Positions 1 through 6,688 are shown, numbered from the stretch's first letter. The stretch: 10,806 nt of DNA from UBA5216 sp040081205 (GCA_040081205.1 JBEBHE010000146.1:1-10806), one strand, 5' to 3'. Translations and numbers: made by a program. The notes: generated by a model from the sequence alone, not told the origin.

Positions 1-57
1 AGTATTCTGACTCAGAGTCGAGTCCAGCGCACGCACATAACCGGCTGCGCTCGCGAC

Positions 58-93
58 TTAAAAAACTATTTAAAAACAAATAGTTAAAAATTT
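58..93 (-). terminator. AT-only hairpin after yqeY, possible weak terminator
   Basis: An inverted repeat AACTATTT (64-71) / AAATAGTT (78-85) with a six-base loop lies 19 bases past the yqeY stop. On the minus strand it is followed by four T. The stem is entirely A/T except for one G-C pair, so it is weak for an intrinsic terminator, and the surrounding A/T-rich island could instead be promoter DNA for a gene to the left. In betaproteobacteria dnaG often follows yqeY, but no dnaG start is visible in bases 1-103: the only minus-strand ATG there (38-36) runs into a stop after eight codons. Confidence 0.35.
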
Positions 94-103
94 ACACCTC
101 AGG

Positions 104-550
104 TCAGCCGACCAACTTTGCCTTCACCAAACCCGACACTTTAGACATGTCGGCACGCCCCGCCAACTTGGGCTTTAACAACGCCATTACCTTGCCCATA
201 TCCGCCGGGCTGTTGGCGCCGCTTTCCTGAATCGACGCGGCAACGGCGTCATTGATTTCAGCCTCAGACAGTGCCTGCGGCATATACGCCTGCAACACGC
301 CCAATTCATATTTTTCGGTGTCGGCCAAATCCTGCCTGCCGCCTTTTTCAAACTGCGTGATGGAATCACGGCGCTGCTTGATCATCTTGTCGATGATCGT
401 CACCACGTCCGCATCCGCCAGCGTCACACGCTCATCCACTTCTTTTTGCTTTAGCGCCGCCGTGAGCAACCGGATAGCGTCGCGCTTGCGGGTATCGCCC
501 GCGCGCATGGCTTCCTTCATATCGTTCGTGATTTGTTCTCTGAGCGGCAT
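104..550 (-). CDS. yqeY: GatB/YqeY domain protein
   Basis: This 148-residue protein belongs to the YqeY family, which is related to the C-terminal tRNA-binding tail domain of the GatB/GatE amidotransferase subunits. Its exact role is unsettled; a link to tRNA or translation is inferred from the domain. Family-like segments are the N-terminal LREQITNDMKEAMRAGD, the middle KMIKQRRDSITQFEKGGR, the YMPQALSE stretch and the closing GRADMSKVSGLVKAKL. The frame is open 33 bases further upstream, but ATG 550 is chosen. It has a clear GGGAG ribosome site (560-556) five bases away, and it gives the usual family length of about 147-150 residues. It follows rpsU on the same strand, as is common in Beta- and Gammaproteobacteria, but a terminator-like hairpin sits between them. 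Confidence 0.93.
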   Translation of the reverse strand: MPLREQITNDMKEAMRAGDTRKRDAIRLLTAALKQKEVDERVTLADADVVTIIDKMIKQRRDSITQFEKGGRQDLADTEKYELGVLQAYMPQALSEAEINDAVAASIQESGANSPADMGKVMALLKPKLAGRADMSKVSGLVKAKLVG

Positions 551-560
551 AGCGACTCCC

Positions 561-598
561 AAAAGCAAAAAGGGCGAAGGCATCGTACCCTCGCCCTT
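561..598 (-). terminator. Intrinsic terminator/attenuator between rpsU and yqeY
   Basis: On the minus strand, AGGGCGAGGG (597-588) pairs with CCTTCGCCCT (580-571). This gives a ten-base-pair stem containing one G-U wobble and a seven-base loop. It is followed directly by TTTTGCTTTT (570-561). The T tract abuts the GGGAG ribosome site of yqeY. The form is that of a rho-independent terminator, but because yqeY has no obvious separate promoter it probably acts as a partial one, letting a fraction of rpsU transcripts continue. Confidence 0.7.
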
Positions 599-608
599 CG
601 GACTTCCA

Positions 609-628
609 CCGCCTTCCTCGGAAGGCGG
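609..628 (-). other. Perfect hairpin just after rpsU stop
   Basis: CCGCCTTC (609-616) and GAAGGCGG (621-628) form a perfect eight-base-pair stem with a four-base loop, extendable by one C-G pair. It starts nine bases after the rpsU stop codon on the minus strand. No T tract follows, so it is not a terminator by itself. It may protect the 3' end of the short rpsU message or mark a processing site; that role is inference. Confidence 0.5.
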
Positions 629-636
629 CAGAAAGT

Positions 637-849
637 TTAGTACATCTTCGGCGGCAGCGTTTGCGAACGCAGGCGCTTGTGCGTGCGCTTAACCGCAGCA
701 GCCAGCTTGCGCTTGCGCTCGGAAGTAGGCTTTTCGTAGAATTCGCGCGCGCGCAAATCCGTCAGCAGGCCTGTTTTTTCAACCGTGCGCTTGAAACGGC
801 GCAGGGCGACTTCAAAGGGTTCGTTTTCCTTGATGCGGACAGTAGTCAT
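637..849 (-). CDS. rpsU: 30S ribosomal protein S21
   Basis: This 70-residue, strongly basic protein is ribosomal protein S21 of the small subunit, which sits near the anti-Shine-Dalgarno region of 16S rRNA and helps in translation initiation. Diagnostic segments are the start MTTVRIKENEPFEVALRRFK, then RTVEKTG, the REFYEKPTSERKRK block and the Lys/Arg-rich end KRTHKRLRSQTLPPKMY. Length and ending match the proteobacterial family. The ATG is preceded by GAAGG (minus strand, about six bases away). It is the first gene of a short minus-strand unit with yqeY, is driven by the strong promoter at 931-959, and is divergent from tsaD. Confidence 0.98.
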   Translation of the reverse strand: MTTVRIKENEPFEVALRRFKRTVEKTGLLTDLRAREFYEKPTSERKRKLAAAVKRTHKRLRSQTLPPKMY

Positions 850-886
850 GAGTACCTTCGGTTCCTTGGTAAACTCGTCGCGAATT

Positions 887-903
887 CGTGCTGAACGTGC
901 TGA
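887..903. repeat. Short tandem repeat in rpsU leader
   Basis: CGTGCTGA occurs at 887-894 and again at 896-903, a nine-base spacing, inside the predicted untranslated leader of rpsU. It is short enough to be chance, but it lies where a regulator or an mRNA structure could act on S21 expression. Confidence 0.3.
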
Positions 904-930
904 GCCCGTGCCGAGTCGGAAAAAACGACT

Positions 931-959
931 ATTATACCAAGCGAACTGCTTTTTTTAAA
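931..959 (-). promoter_or_regulatory. Sigma-70 promoter for rpsU
   Basis: On the minus strand a perfect -10 box TATAAT (936-931) is preceded by TGG, giving an extended -10 (TGnTATAAT). Exactly 17 bases upstream is TTTAAA (959-954), a 4/6 match to the -35 consensus. Transcription would start near 925, leaving a leader of about 75 bases before the rpsU ATG. This is the best promoter in the window and suits a highly expressed ribosomal protein gene. Confidence 0.8.
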
Positions 960-1013
960 GACCCTTCAAGCTTAATTACCCTTGGGCTGCGTTTCTCAAA
1001 ATAGGTTAAGTCT

Positions 1014-2075
1014 TTGTTAATACTAGGAATTGAGACATCCTGCGACGAGAGCGGTGTAGCTCTGTACCATACCGAACGCGGACTTTTGGGCCACAAGCTG
1101 CACACGCAAGTCGCGATGCATGCCGACTACGGCGGGGTAGTGCCCGAACTCGCCTCGCGCGACCACATTCGCCGCGTGCTGCCACTCACCCGTGAGCTGC
1201 TGGCCAACGCAGACAAATCTCTTGCCGACCTCAGCGCCATCGCCTACACCCAAGGACCGGGGCTCGCTGGCGCATTGTTAGTGGGCGCCAGCATCGCGCG
1301 CGGACTGGCGTACGCGCTCGAGATACCGGCCATTGGCATTCATCACCTTGAGGGCCATTTGCTGTCGCCGCTACTGGCCAATCCGGCACCGACGTTTCCG
1401 TTTGTCGCGCTGCTGGTGTCAGGCGGGCACACGCAACTGATGCAGGTCGCGGGCGTCGGCACCTATACGTTACTTGGCGAAACCGTGGATGACGCCGCCG
1501 GCGAAGCCTTCGACAAAACCGCGCAATTGCTTGGCCTCGGCTATCCGGGTGGGCCGAAAATCGCCGCACTCGCCGAACGAGGGACGTCCGGCCGCTTTAA
1601 ATTACCCCGGCCCATGCTTGCCAGCGGCGATTTCAACTTCAGTTTCAGTGGACTCAAAACGGCCGTGCTGACGGCGGTGCGTGGCAAGACGCTGACAGAT
1701 CAGGACAAAGCCGATCTGGCAGCAGAGTTCCAGGCAGCGGCCGTCGATGTGCTGGTGGCAAAATCGCTGGCGGCGATCGAAAAAACCGGTCTCAATCAAC
1801 TGGTCGTTGCCGGTGGCGTCGGCGCCAACCGGCTGCTGCGCGAACGGCTCACGGCGCAAGCCACGCAGCAAGGTTGCCGTGTGTTTTATCCGCCGCTGGA
1901 ATTGTGTACCGACAATGGCGCGATGATTGCACTAGCGGGGGCGCTGCGTTTGGCATCCCCGCTGCGTGATGATTCGGGAGCGCTGCGGTTAGGAGCGAAC
2001 GAAACCGATCATTGCGACGGCTATGCCTTCACCGTGCGTCCGCGCTGGGACCTCGAAGAACTGCGCCCAGCCTAA
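1014..2075 (+). CDS. tsaD: tRNA N6-adenosine threonylcarbamoyltransferase TsaD
   Basis: TsaD (formerly Gcp, YgjD) transfers the threonylcarbamoyl group from threonylcarbamoyl-AMP to A37 of ANN-decoding tRNAs, working in the cytoplasm with TsaB and TsaE. The 353-residue product shows the family series: GIETSCDESGVAL (5-17), metal-binding HHLEGH with His111 and His115, LVSGGHTQL (134-142), the GETVDDAAGEAFDK block (155-168), FNFSFSGLKTAV (207-218), VAGGVGANRLL (265-275) and CTDNGAMIA with metal ligand Asp300. The start is TTG at 1014, forced by an in-frame TAG at 1002-1004; the next possible start would remove GIETSC. AGG about eight bases upstream serves as a ribosome site. Between the conserved CTDNGAMIA and PRWDLEEL there are extra residues (about 312-340) compared with the typical tail. 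It is divergent from rpsU and ends four bases from the plsY stop. Confidence 0.98.
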   Translation: MLILGIETSCDESGVALYHTERGLLGHKLHTQVAMHADYGGVVPELASRDHIRRVLPLTRELLANADKSLADLSAIAYTQGPGLAGALLVGASIARGLAYALEIPAIGIHHLEGHLLSPLLANPAPTFPFVALLVSGGHTQLMQVAGVGTYTLLGETVDDAAGEAFDKTAQLLGLGYPGGPKIAALAERGTSGRFKLPRPMLASGDFNFSFSGLKTAVLTAVRGKTLTDQDKADLAAEFQAAAVDVLVAKSLAAIEKTGLNQLVVAGGVGANRLLRERLTAQATQQGCRVFYPPLELCTDNGAMIALAGALRLASPLRDDSGALRLGANETDHCDGYAFTVRPRWDLEELRPA

Positions 2076-2079
2076 GACA

Positions 2080-2688
2080 TTACAGCGTGGCTTTCTGGCC
2101 GAGTTTGCTTTCCGTACCGGCGAGAATTTTCTGGATATTCGCGTAATGACGGTAGATCAGCAACACGGCGACGATCACCACGCTCGCGAAAAATGGGTGC
2201 GTGAATCCATAGAACATCCATGTCGCAAAGGGTGCGAACGCCGCTGCGGTGATCGACGCCAGCGACGACATACGAAAAAACACCGCAATGATGATCCACG
2301 TGCTGATCGCGCCCAACGCAATATACAAATGGAATCCAAACAACACGCCCAGCGCGGTCGCGACACCCTTGCCACCCTCAAAACGATGGAACACCGGGAA
2401 CATATGCCCGACAACCGACAGCGCGCCGGCCAGCGCCATCGTTAACTCGACATCACCCGGCGCCGCAAAGCGCGCGGCAACCCACACGGCTAGCCAGCCC
2501 TTGAGCGCGTCGCCCAGCAGCGTAATGACCGCCGCCGATTTGCGGCCGGAACGCAGCACATTGGTGGCGCCGGGATTGCCCGAGCCATACGTGCGCGGAT
2601 CGGGCAAACTGAACGCGCGGCTTACGATCACGGCAAACGACACCGATCCGATGAGATACGCCGCCACTGCCAGAAGCGCTGTGTTCAT
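2080..2688 (-). CDS. plsY: Glycerol-3-phosphate acyltransferase PlsY
   Basis: PlsY is the integral inner-membrane enzyme that acylates glycerol-3-phosphate with acyl-phosphate made by PlsX, the first committed step of phospholipid synthesis. The 202-residue product carries the three PlsY motifs: SGNPGATNVLR (36-46), FEGGKGVAT (103-111) and the C-terminal HYANIQKILAGTESKLG region (181-197). Hydrophobic stretches around residues 3-22, 51-72, 82-100, 112-137, 144-160 and 165-180 fit the multi-pass topology of the family. The start at 2688 fits the usual MxxxLLxxxAYLIGSxxFA opening; the ribosome site is weak. It converges with tsaD, leaving four bases between stops, and is divergent from folB. 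The plsY/folB arrangement is a common one in proteobacteria. Confidence 0.97.
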   Translation of the reverse strand: MNTALLAVAAYLIGSVSFAVIVSRAFSLPDPRTYGSGNPGATNVLRSGRKSAAVITLLGDALKGWLAVWVAARFAAPGDVELTMALAGALSVVGHMFPVFHRFEGGKGVATALGVLFGFHLYIALGAISTWIIIAVFFRMSSLASITAAAFAPFATWMFYGFTHPFFASVVIVAVLLIYRHYANIQKILAGTESKLGQKATL

Positions 2689-2772
2689 GTTACCGTGCTC
2701 ATATCATTTCAAATAAAATCCATGGAATCGACGGCGATTCTATCCGATTTATTTAATTCAGCACGAGCCCGA

Positions 2773-3138
2773 ATGGACATCATCTTCATCAGCGAATTAC
2801 GTTTGAGCGTCAAACTGGGCATCTACGCGTGGGAAAAAGTTGCGCCGCAAACCGTGCAATTCGACCTGGAAATCGGCTTGCCTGATGCGTCCAATGCGCG
2901 TGCGGCGCAAACCAACTCGATCGACGACACCATCGATTACGCCAAAGTCGTTGCGCGTATTGAAGCAATGACGCGCGACGCGCATTTTCCGTTGGTGGAA
3001 AAGCTTACCGAAGATATCGCACAGATAATCACCGGCGAATTCAAAGCACCGTGGGTCAAGGTCAGCGTCGCCAAGCTGGCTGCGCTGAAAAACGTAAAGC
3101 GGCTGGGCGTCACCATCGAGCGGGGAAAGCGAACGTAG
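2773..3138 (+). CDS. folB: Dihydroneopterin aldolase
   Basis: FolB cleaves 7,8-dihydroneopterin to 6-hydroxymethyl-7,8-dihydropterin and glycolaldehyde in cytoplasmic folate synthesis. With the ATG at 2773 the product is 121 residues, the normal size. The frame is open back to 2695, but those 26 extra residues lie in the plsY-folB spacer and do not resemble the family start, whereas MDIIFISELRLSVKLGIYAWE does. Visible features are the GIYAWE segment with Glu21, TIDYAKVV (53-60), the LVEKLTEDIA helix (74-83) with Glu76, and Lys101 in VSVAKL, aligned with the catalytic Lys of the family. The Pro that usually follows this Lys is Leu here. It converges with xerD, 11 bases between stops. Confidence 0.93.
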   Translation: MDIIFISELRLSVKLGIYAWEKVAPQTVQFDLEIGLPDASNARAAQTNSIDDTIDYAKVVARIEAMTRDAHFPLVEKLTEDIAQIITGEFKAPWVKVSVAKLAALKNVKRLGVTIERGKRT

Positions 3139-3149
3139 CGAATCTAAAT

Positions 3150-3165
3150 TCACCCGCGCGGGTGA
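3150..3165. repeat. 16-base perfect palindrome at the xerD 3' end
   Basis: TCACCCGCGCGGGTGA is a perfect palindrome made of the last four codons of xerD (HPRG, from the second base of the His codon on) plus its TGA stop, in the 11-base gap region facing folB. No strong T tract follows on either strand (ATTTAG on minus, TGCTTCG on plus), so it is at most a weak two-way terminator. It may simply follow from the conserved HHPRG ending. Confidence 0.4.
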
Positions 3166-4049
3166 TGCTTCGAATGTAATTGCTTCAATCGTTCACGCGC
3201 CACATGCGTATAGATCTGCGTGGTTGAAATATCCGAATGCCCGAGCAGCAGTTGCACCACGCGCAAATCCGCGCCGTGGTTCAGCAGGTGCGTGGCGAAT
3301 GCGTGCCGCAGCACGTGCGGCGAGATAGTCGCATTCAAACCTGCTTGCGACGCATAGCGTTTGATAATCTGCCAGAACGACTGCCGCGTCATCGCGCCCC
3401 CGCGTGAGGTCACGAAAAGATCGTCGCTCGCTTTCCCTGCCAGCAGCGCCGGACGCGCAACAGCAATGTAGCGCCGCACCGATGCGAGCGACTCTTCGCC
3501 CAGCGGCACCAACCTTTCCTTGGAACCTTTACCCATGACGCGCACCACGCCCATGTCCTGACTGATTTGCGGCAGCTTCAGCGTGACTAACTCCGAAACG
3601 CGCAGGCCGCTCGCATACAAGGTCTCCAGCATCGCCTTGTCGCGCTCGCCGCGCGGCGTCTCAACATCCGGTGCGGCAAGCAGGCTTTCGACATCTTTCT
3701 CGGTCAGACTTTTCGGCAATGAACGCGGCAGCTTGGGTGTGTCGATATTGAGCGTCGGATCAATCGTGATGCGATTCTGCCGCTGCAACCAGCGAAACAG
3801 ACGCTTCAGACTCGACAGTAATCGCGCTGCGCTGGATGCACGAATTTTTTTCCGGAACTGGTAAGCAAGATAGGCCTGCACATCACCATGATCGGCAGCC
3901 AACAAGTCTTTGCTGCGCTGCTGCTTTAGCCAAAGCATGAACTGCGCAAGATCACGCCGATAAGCGTCGAGCGTGTTACGCGAAAGGCCGTCTTCCAGCC
4001 ACAACGCGTCACAAAACTCATCAATCAGCGGCGAGTCGGACGCCTTCAT
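3150..4049 (-). CDS. xerD: Site-specific tyrosine recombinase XerD
   Basis: XerD works with XerC at the dif site to resolve chromosome dimers, activated by FtsK at the division septum. The 299-residue product has the N-terminal SAM-like DNA-binding domain (about 7-90; LSRNTLDAYRRDLAQF) and a C-terminal catalytic domain (about 112-290). All six catalytic residues are seen: Arg150 in ASGLRVSEL, Lys174 in MGKGSKERLVPLG, His245 and Arg248 in SPHVLRHAFATHLL, His271 in LLGHSDIS and nucleophile Tyr280 in TTQIYTHV. The closing HSKHHPRG is the XerD type, which separates it from XerC and phage integrases. Length matches E. coli XerD (298). The start overlaps the end of ogt by 29 bases and has only a poor ribosome site, suggesting translational coupling. 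No attachment site is near, so this is the housekeeping enzyme. Confidence 0.97.
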   Translation of the reverse strand: MKASDSPLIDEFCDALWLEDGLSRNTLDAYRRDLAQFMLWLKQQRSKDLLAADHGDVQAYLAYQFRKKIRASSAARLLSSLKRLFRWLQRQNRITIDPTLNIDTPKLPRSLPKSLTEKDVESLLAAPDVETPRGERDKAMLETLYASGLRVSELVTLKLPQISQDMGVVRVMGKGSKERLVPLGEESLASVRRYIAVARPALLAGKASDDLFVTSRGGAMTRQSFWQIIKRYASQAGLNATISPHVLRHAFATHLLNHGADLRVVQLLLGHSDISTTQIYTHVARERLKQLHSKHHPRG

Positions 4050-4512
4050 GTTTGAGCAACCATTTTTTTATCGCGATAGGATCACCAGCGCGCGCATGCA
4101 TAAAACCGCCGATGCCGTTTGACCCCAGCACACGGTGACACGGGATCAGCAACGGCAAGCGGTTCTTCCCGCACGCGCCGCCCACGGCACGCGGCGCATT
4201 ACGAATGCGTAGCGCCACTTCTTTGTAAGTATTTGTTTTTCCTACGGAAATTTTTGATATCTCGCGCCACACCCGGCACTGAAAATCCGTCCCGCGATAT
4301 TCAAACGGCAAGGCGAATCGATAGTGCGGATCATCCACATAACGCTCGATTTGACGACACGCACGTTCGGCCAATTTGTTCAGCGGCGCGAGTGTCGCGA
4401 CGCCGCGCGGCAGGTATTCGATATCCGTCAATAGCTCGCCCACCGTGCGTATGCCCAACACTGCAAACGGCGTTGCAATTTTTGCATGATGGGTTTCGAG
4501 CAACATGCGCAA
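4021..4512 (-). CDS. ogt: Methylated-DNA--protein-cysteine methyltransferase (Ogt type)
   Basis: This suicide repair protein removes alkyl groups from O6-alkylguanine in DNA by transferring them to its own cysteine. The 163-residue product (161 if ATG 4506 is used) has an N-terminal ribonuclease-like domain beginning TPFAVLGIRTVGELL (14-28) and the C-terminal methyltransferase domain from FQCRVWREI (77-85). The active site is PCHRVLG (124-130) with acceptor Cys125, preceded by RAVGGACGKNRLPLLI (108-123) with the conserved Asn117. There is no Ada-type regulatory domain. Two starts are possible: TTG 4512, five bases after GGAG, and ATG 4506, eleven bases after it. The gene begins 12 bases after the TRAP permease stop and overlaps xerD by 29 bases, so it may share a transcript with both. 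Confidence 0.95.
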   Translation of the reverse strand: MRMLLETHHAKIATPFAVLGIRTVGELLTDIEYLPRGVATLAPLNKLAERACRQIERYVDDPHYRFALPFEYRGTDFQCRVWREISKISVGKTNTYKEVALRIRNAPRAVGGACGKNRLPLLIPCHRVLGSNGIGGFMHARAGDPIAIKKWLLKHEGVRLAAD

Positions 4513-4524
4513 TGTTACTCCGAC

Positions 4525-6624
4525 CTATCCTGCCGCCGGCCGCGCATCAAACTTGCGCAGTTTTTGCAGCACGATGGCCACCACGATCAAGCTGATACCG
4601 ATCACGTCGAACATCGCTTTCGGATACACCAACGCAAGACCCGCGATAATCAACAGCCATCGCTCCAACCGCGTGGTCTGCTTGAACATCCAGCCCTGCA
4701 CACCTGCCGCGAGCGCCGCAATACCGATCATCGCGGTCACACTCACAATCGCGATATCAACCACCGACGCCTTCGCCAGCGCCTTGAACGAGCCCATCAG
4801 CAGCAAGCCCAGTCCCGCCGGGTCCAACACAAACATGAAAGGCACCAGGAACGCCGGCATGGTGTATTTCCACGATTGCAGCGTCGTCTTGTACGGATCG
4901 CCACCGGTAATCGCTGCCGCCGCGAACGGCGACAACGCTGTGGGCGGCGAAACCTCCGACAACACGGCATAGTAGAAAATAAACATGTGTGCCGCGAAAT
5001 CCGCCACGCCCAGTTGGATCAACGCCGGCGCCGCAATCACCGCACAAATGATGTAACTCGCCGTCACCGGAACCGCGAGGCCGACGATCCATACAATGAG
5101 CGACGTCATCAGTGCCGTCAGCAATAACTTTACATCATGCAGCAAGGCCGGCGTGGGCGCCACACCCACCAGCGCCAGCCCATTGACGATAGAAGTGCTC
5201 CACGAGTCGGCGTAAGTCAACACGATAGAACTAAATTTGAGACCGAGCCCGGTCAACGTCACCACGCCGACAATCAGTCCCGCTGCTGCGCAGGTGGCGG
5301 CCACGTTCAGCACGCCAATCGAGCCGCCTTCCATCGCCTTGCGCAGACCCGAATTCCAGAGTCCTTTCACAAAGGCCGTCTTGCGTGTAAACACCTCATA
5401 CGGAATCAGCGCGCAGGTCGGATGCAAAAAACTCACCAAAAACGCAACCACGGTTGCCCAGAACACCGACGCCAGCGGCGAAAATCCCCACAACATGAAA
5501 GCAATGATCGCGATCAGCGATAAAAAGTGAAAACCAAAACGCTTGGTGAGATTCCATACCGTATCGGCCTTGTTGATTTCCACCTGCTTCATGCCGAATT
5601 TGCGCGCATCGATTTCGACCATCAGAAACAAGGCAAAATAAAACAGCAAGGTCGGTATCGTCGCCATCAACAGCACTTCGAGATAGGTCACCCGTAGAAA
5701 CTCGGCGATCAAAAACGCCGCTGCGCCCAGCACTGGCGGTGAAATAATCGCGCCAAGGCCGCCTGCCGCCAGCAATCCTCCCGCGGCATCTTTGCCATAT
5801 CCCGCCTTCACCAACATCGGGTACGCCACGGACCCCAGCGTTACCGTGGTCGCCACGCCGCTACCCGAGGGCCCGCCCAGCAAAAACGACGAAAGCACTA
5901 TCGTGCGCCCGGCGCCGGCGGGCTTGCCGCCCATCGCGGCAAACGAAAAATCGATATAAAACTTGCCCGCGTTGGAATACTGTAAAAACGCGCCGTAAAT
6001 CGTAAACAGAATAATCAGCGTCGACGACACATCAATCGCGGTGCCGAAAATGCCTTCGAGCGTCATGTACATATGGCCTACGATGCGCGCGACATCCATG
6101 CCCTGATGCGTCCATGGCGGCGGCAGCTTCGAGCCGATGATGGCGTAGAACAAAAACAGCAGCACCACAAAGGGCATGATCCAGCCGGAGCAACGCCGCA
6201 CCGCTTCGAGGATCAACACCATCAGCGCCACACCGCAGACCGTATCCAGCATGCTCGGCACCGTGCTGCGCTCGAGAAACGCATCGCCGCCGAACAGCAT
6301 ATGTCCCATCACGTACAGCGAAACAATCGCGAGCAGCCAATCCCACCACCACACGCGATTGCGATAACGTTTCGCCACCGGGAACAACAAAAACACCAGG
6401 AACAGCATGAACGCGACATGAATGCCACGCAAAATATGCGTGGGCATAATCGTCATCGCGGCATACAAATGAAACAACGACATTGCGATGGCGAGTATCA
6501 CCACCATCGTACCGAGCCAACCGGTGAGCCGGTTGGAGGCGCCTTCTTCGGCCTCGATGAATTCCTCGGCTTTTTTCAGCGCTTCATCGCTGACGACGGC
6601 GGCTTGGGTTTCGGGCGTGCTCAT
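4525..6624 (-). CDS. TRAP transporter fused permease (DctQ-DctM, 4TM/12TM)
   Basis: This is the inner-membrane part of a tripartite ATP-independent periplasmic transporter, in which the small DctQ and large DctM subunits are one polypeptide, the form usually paired with TAXI binding proteins. It imports a substrate, probably an organic acid, using an ion gradient. From ATG 6624 the product is 699 residues. After a charged N-terminus (to about residue 32) come four hydrophobic segments (about 33-165, DctQ-like). The DctM part follows, with GGPSGSGVATTVTLGS (250-265), AIISPPVLGAAAFLIAEF (292-309) and, in the second half, SEVSPPTALSPFAAAAITG (556-574). A further hydrophobic tail runs from about 602 to 690. 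The open frame extends to GTG 6648, but ATG 6624 has GAGAAG nine bases upstream and is preferred. The substrate cannot be read from sequence. It follows its binding protein across a strong terminator. Confidence 0.93.
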   Translation of the reverse strand: MSTPETQAAVVSDEALKKAEEFIEAEEGASNRLTGWLGTMVVILAIAMSLFHLYAAMTIMPTHILRGIHVAFMLFLVFLLFPVAKRYRNRVWWWDWLLAIVSLYVMGHMLFGGDAFLERSTVPSMLDTVCGVALMVLILEAVRRCSGWIMPFVVLLFLFYAIIGSKLPPPWTHQGMDVARIVGHMYMTLEGIFGTAIDVSSTLIILFTIYGAFLQYSNAGKFYIDFSFAAMGGKPAGAGRTIVLSSFLLGGPSGSGVATTVTLGSVAYPMLVKAGYGKDAAGGLLAAGGLGAIISPPVLGAAAFLIAEFLRVTYLEVLLMATIPTLLFYFALFLMVEIDARKFGMKQVEINKADTVWNLTKRFGFHFLSLIAIIAFMLWGFSPLASVFWATVVAFLVSFLHPTCALIPYEVFTRKTAFVKGLWNSGLRKAMEGGSIGVLNVAATCAAAGLIVGVVTLTGLGLKFSSIVLTYADSWSTSIVNGLALVGVAPTPALLHDVKLLLTALMTSLIVWIVGLAVPVTASYIICAVIAAPALIQLGVADFAAHMFIFYYAVLSEVSPPTALSPFAAAAITGGDPYKTTLQSWKYTMPAFLVPFMFVLDPAGLGLLLMGSFKALAKASVVDIAIVSVTAMIGIAALAAGVQGWMFKQTTRLERWLLIIAGLALVYPKAMFDVIGISLIVVAIVLQKLRKFDARPAAG

Positions 6625-6657
6625 CAAATTATTCTTCTCGGATAACACGGGTTATAC

Positions 6658-6688
6658 AAAAAACCCCGCCTCGATACGAGAGCGGGGT
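6658..6688 (-). terminator. Strong intrinsic terminator between TAXI binding protein and TRAP permease
   Basis: On the minus strand ACCCCGC (6688-6682) and CTCG (6680-6677) pair with CGAG (6673-6670) and GCGGGGT (6669-6663). That is an eleven-base-pair GC-rich stem with one bulged base and a three-base loop, running into a tract of six T (6663-6658). It lies 33 bases after the binding-protein stop and 34 bases before the permease start. A second 5' arm AACCCCGC (6697-6690) can pair with the same 3' arm, giving a competing looser hairpin. The likely effect is high binding-protein and low permease expression. Confidence 0.85.

Noticed and set aside
252..692. Plus-strand 146-codon frame across yqeY and rpsU
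   Set aside because: It covers two clear conserved genes and their terminator on the opposite strand and resembles no family.
2728..2757. Possible plus-strand folB promoter, TCGACG and TTTAAT separated by 18 bases
   Set aside because: It would leave a leader of only about nine bases before the chosen folB start, and the -35 match is modest; not strong enough to annotate.
2695..2772. N-terminal extension of FolB from an upstream ATG
   Set aside because: It would add 26 residues not seen in the family, in spacer DNA; the ATG at 2773 gives the standard start.
3150..4049. XerD as the integrase of a mobile element
   Set aside because: The XerD-type ending, full length, absence of attachment repeats or phage/plasmid genes, and housekeeping neighbours indicate the chromosomal recombinase.
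4486..5127. Plus-strand 213-codon frame antisense to the TRAP permease C-terminal part
   Set aside because: Low-complexity Arg/His/Gln composition and full overlap with conserved DctM motifs on the other strand; a coding shadow.
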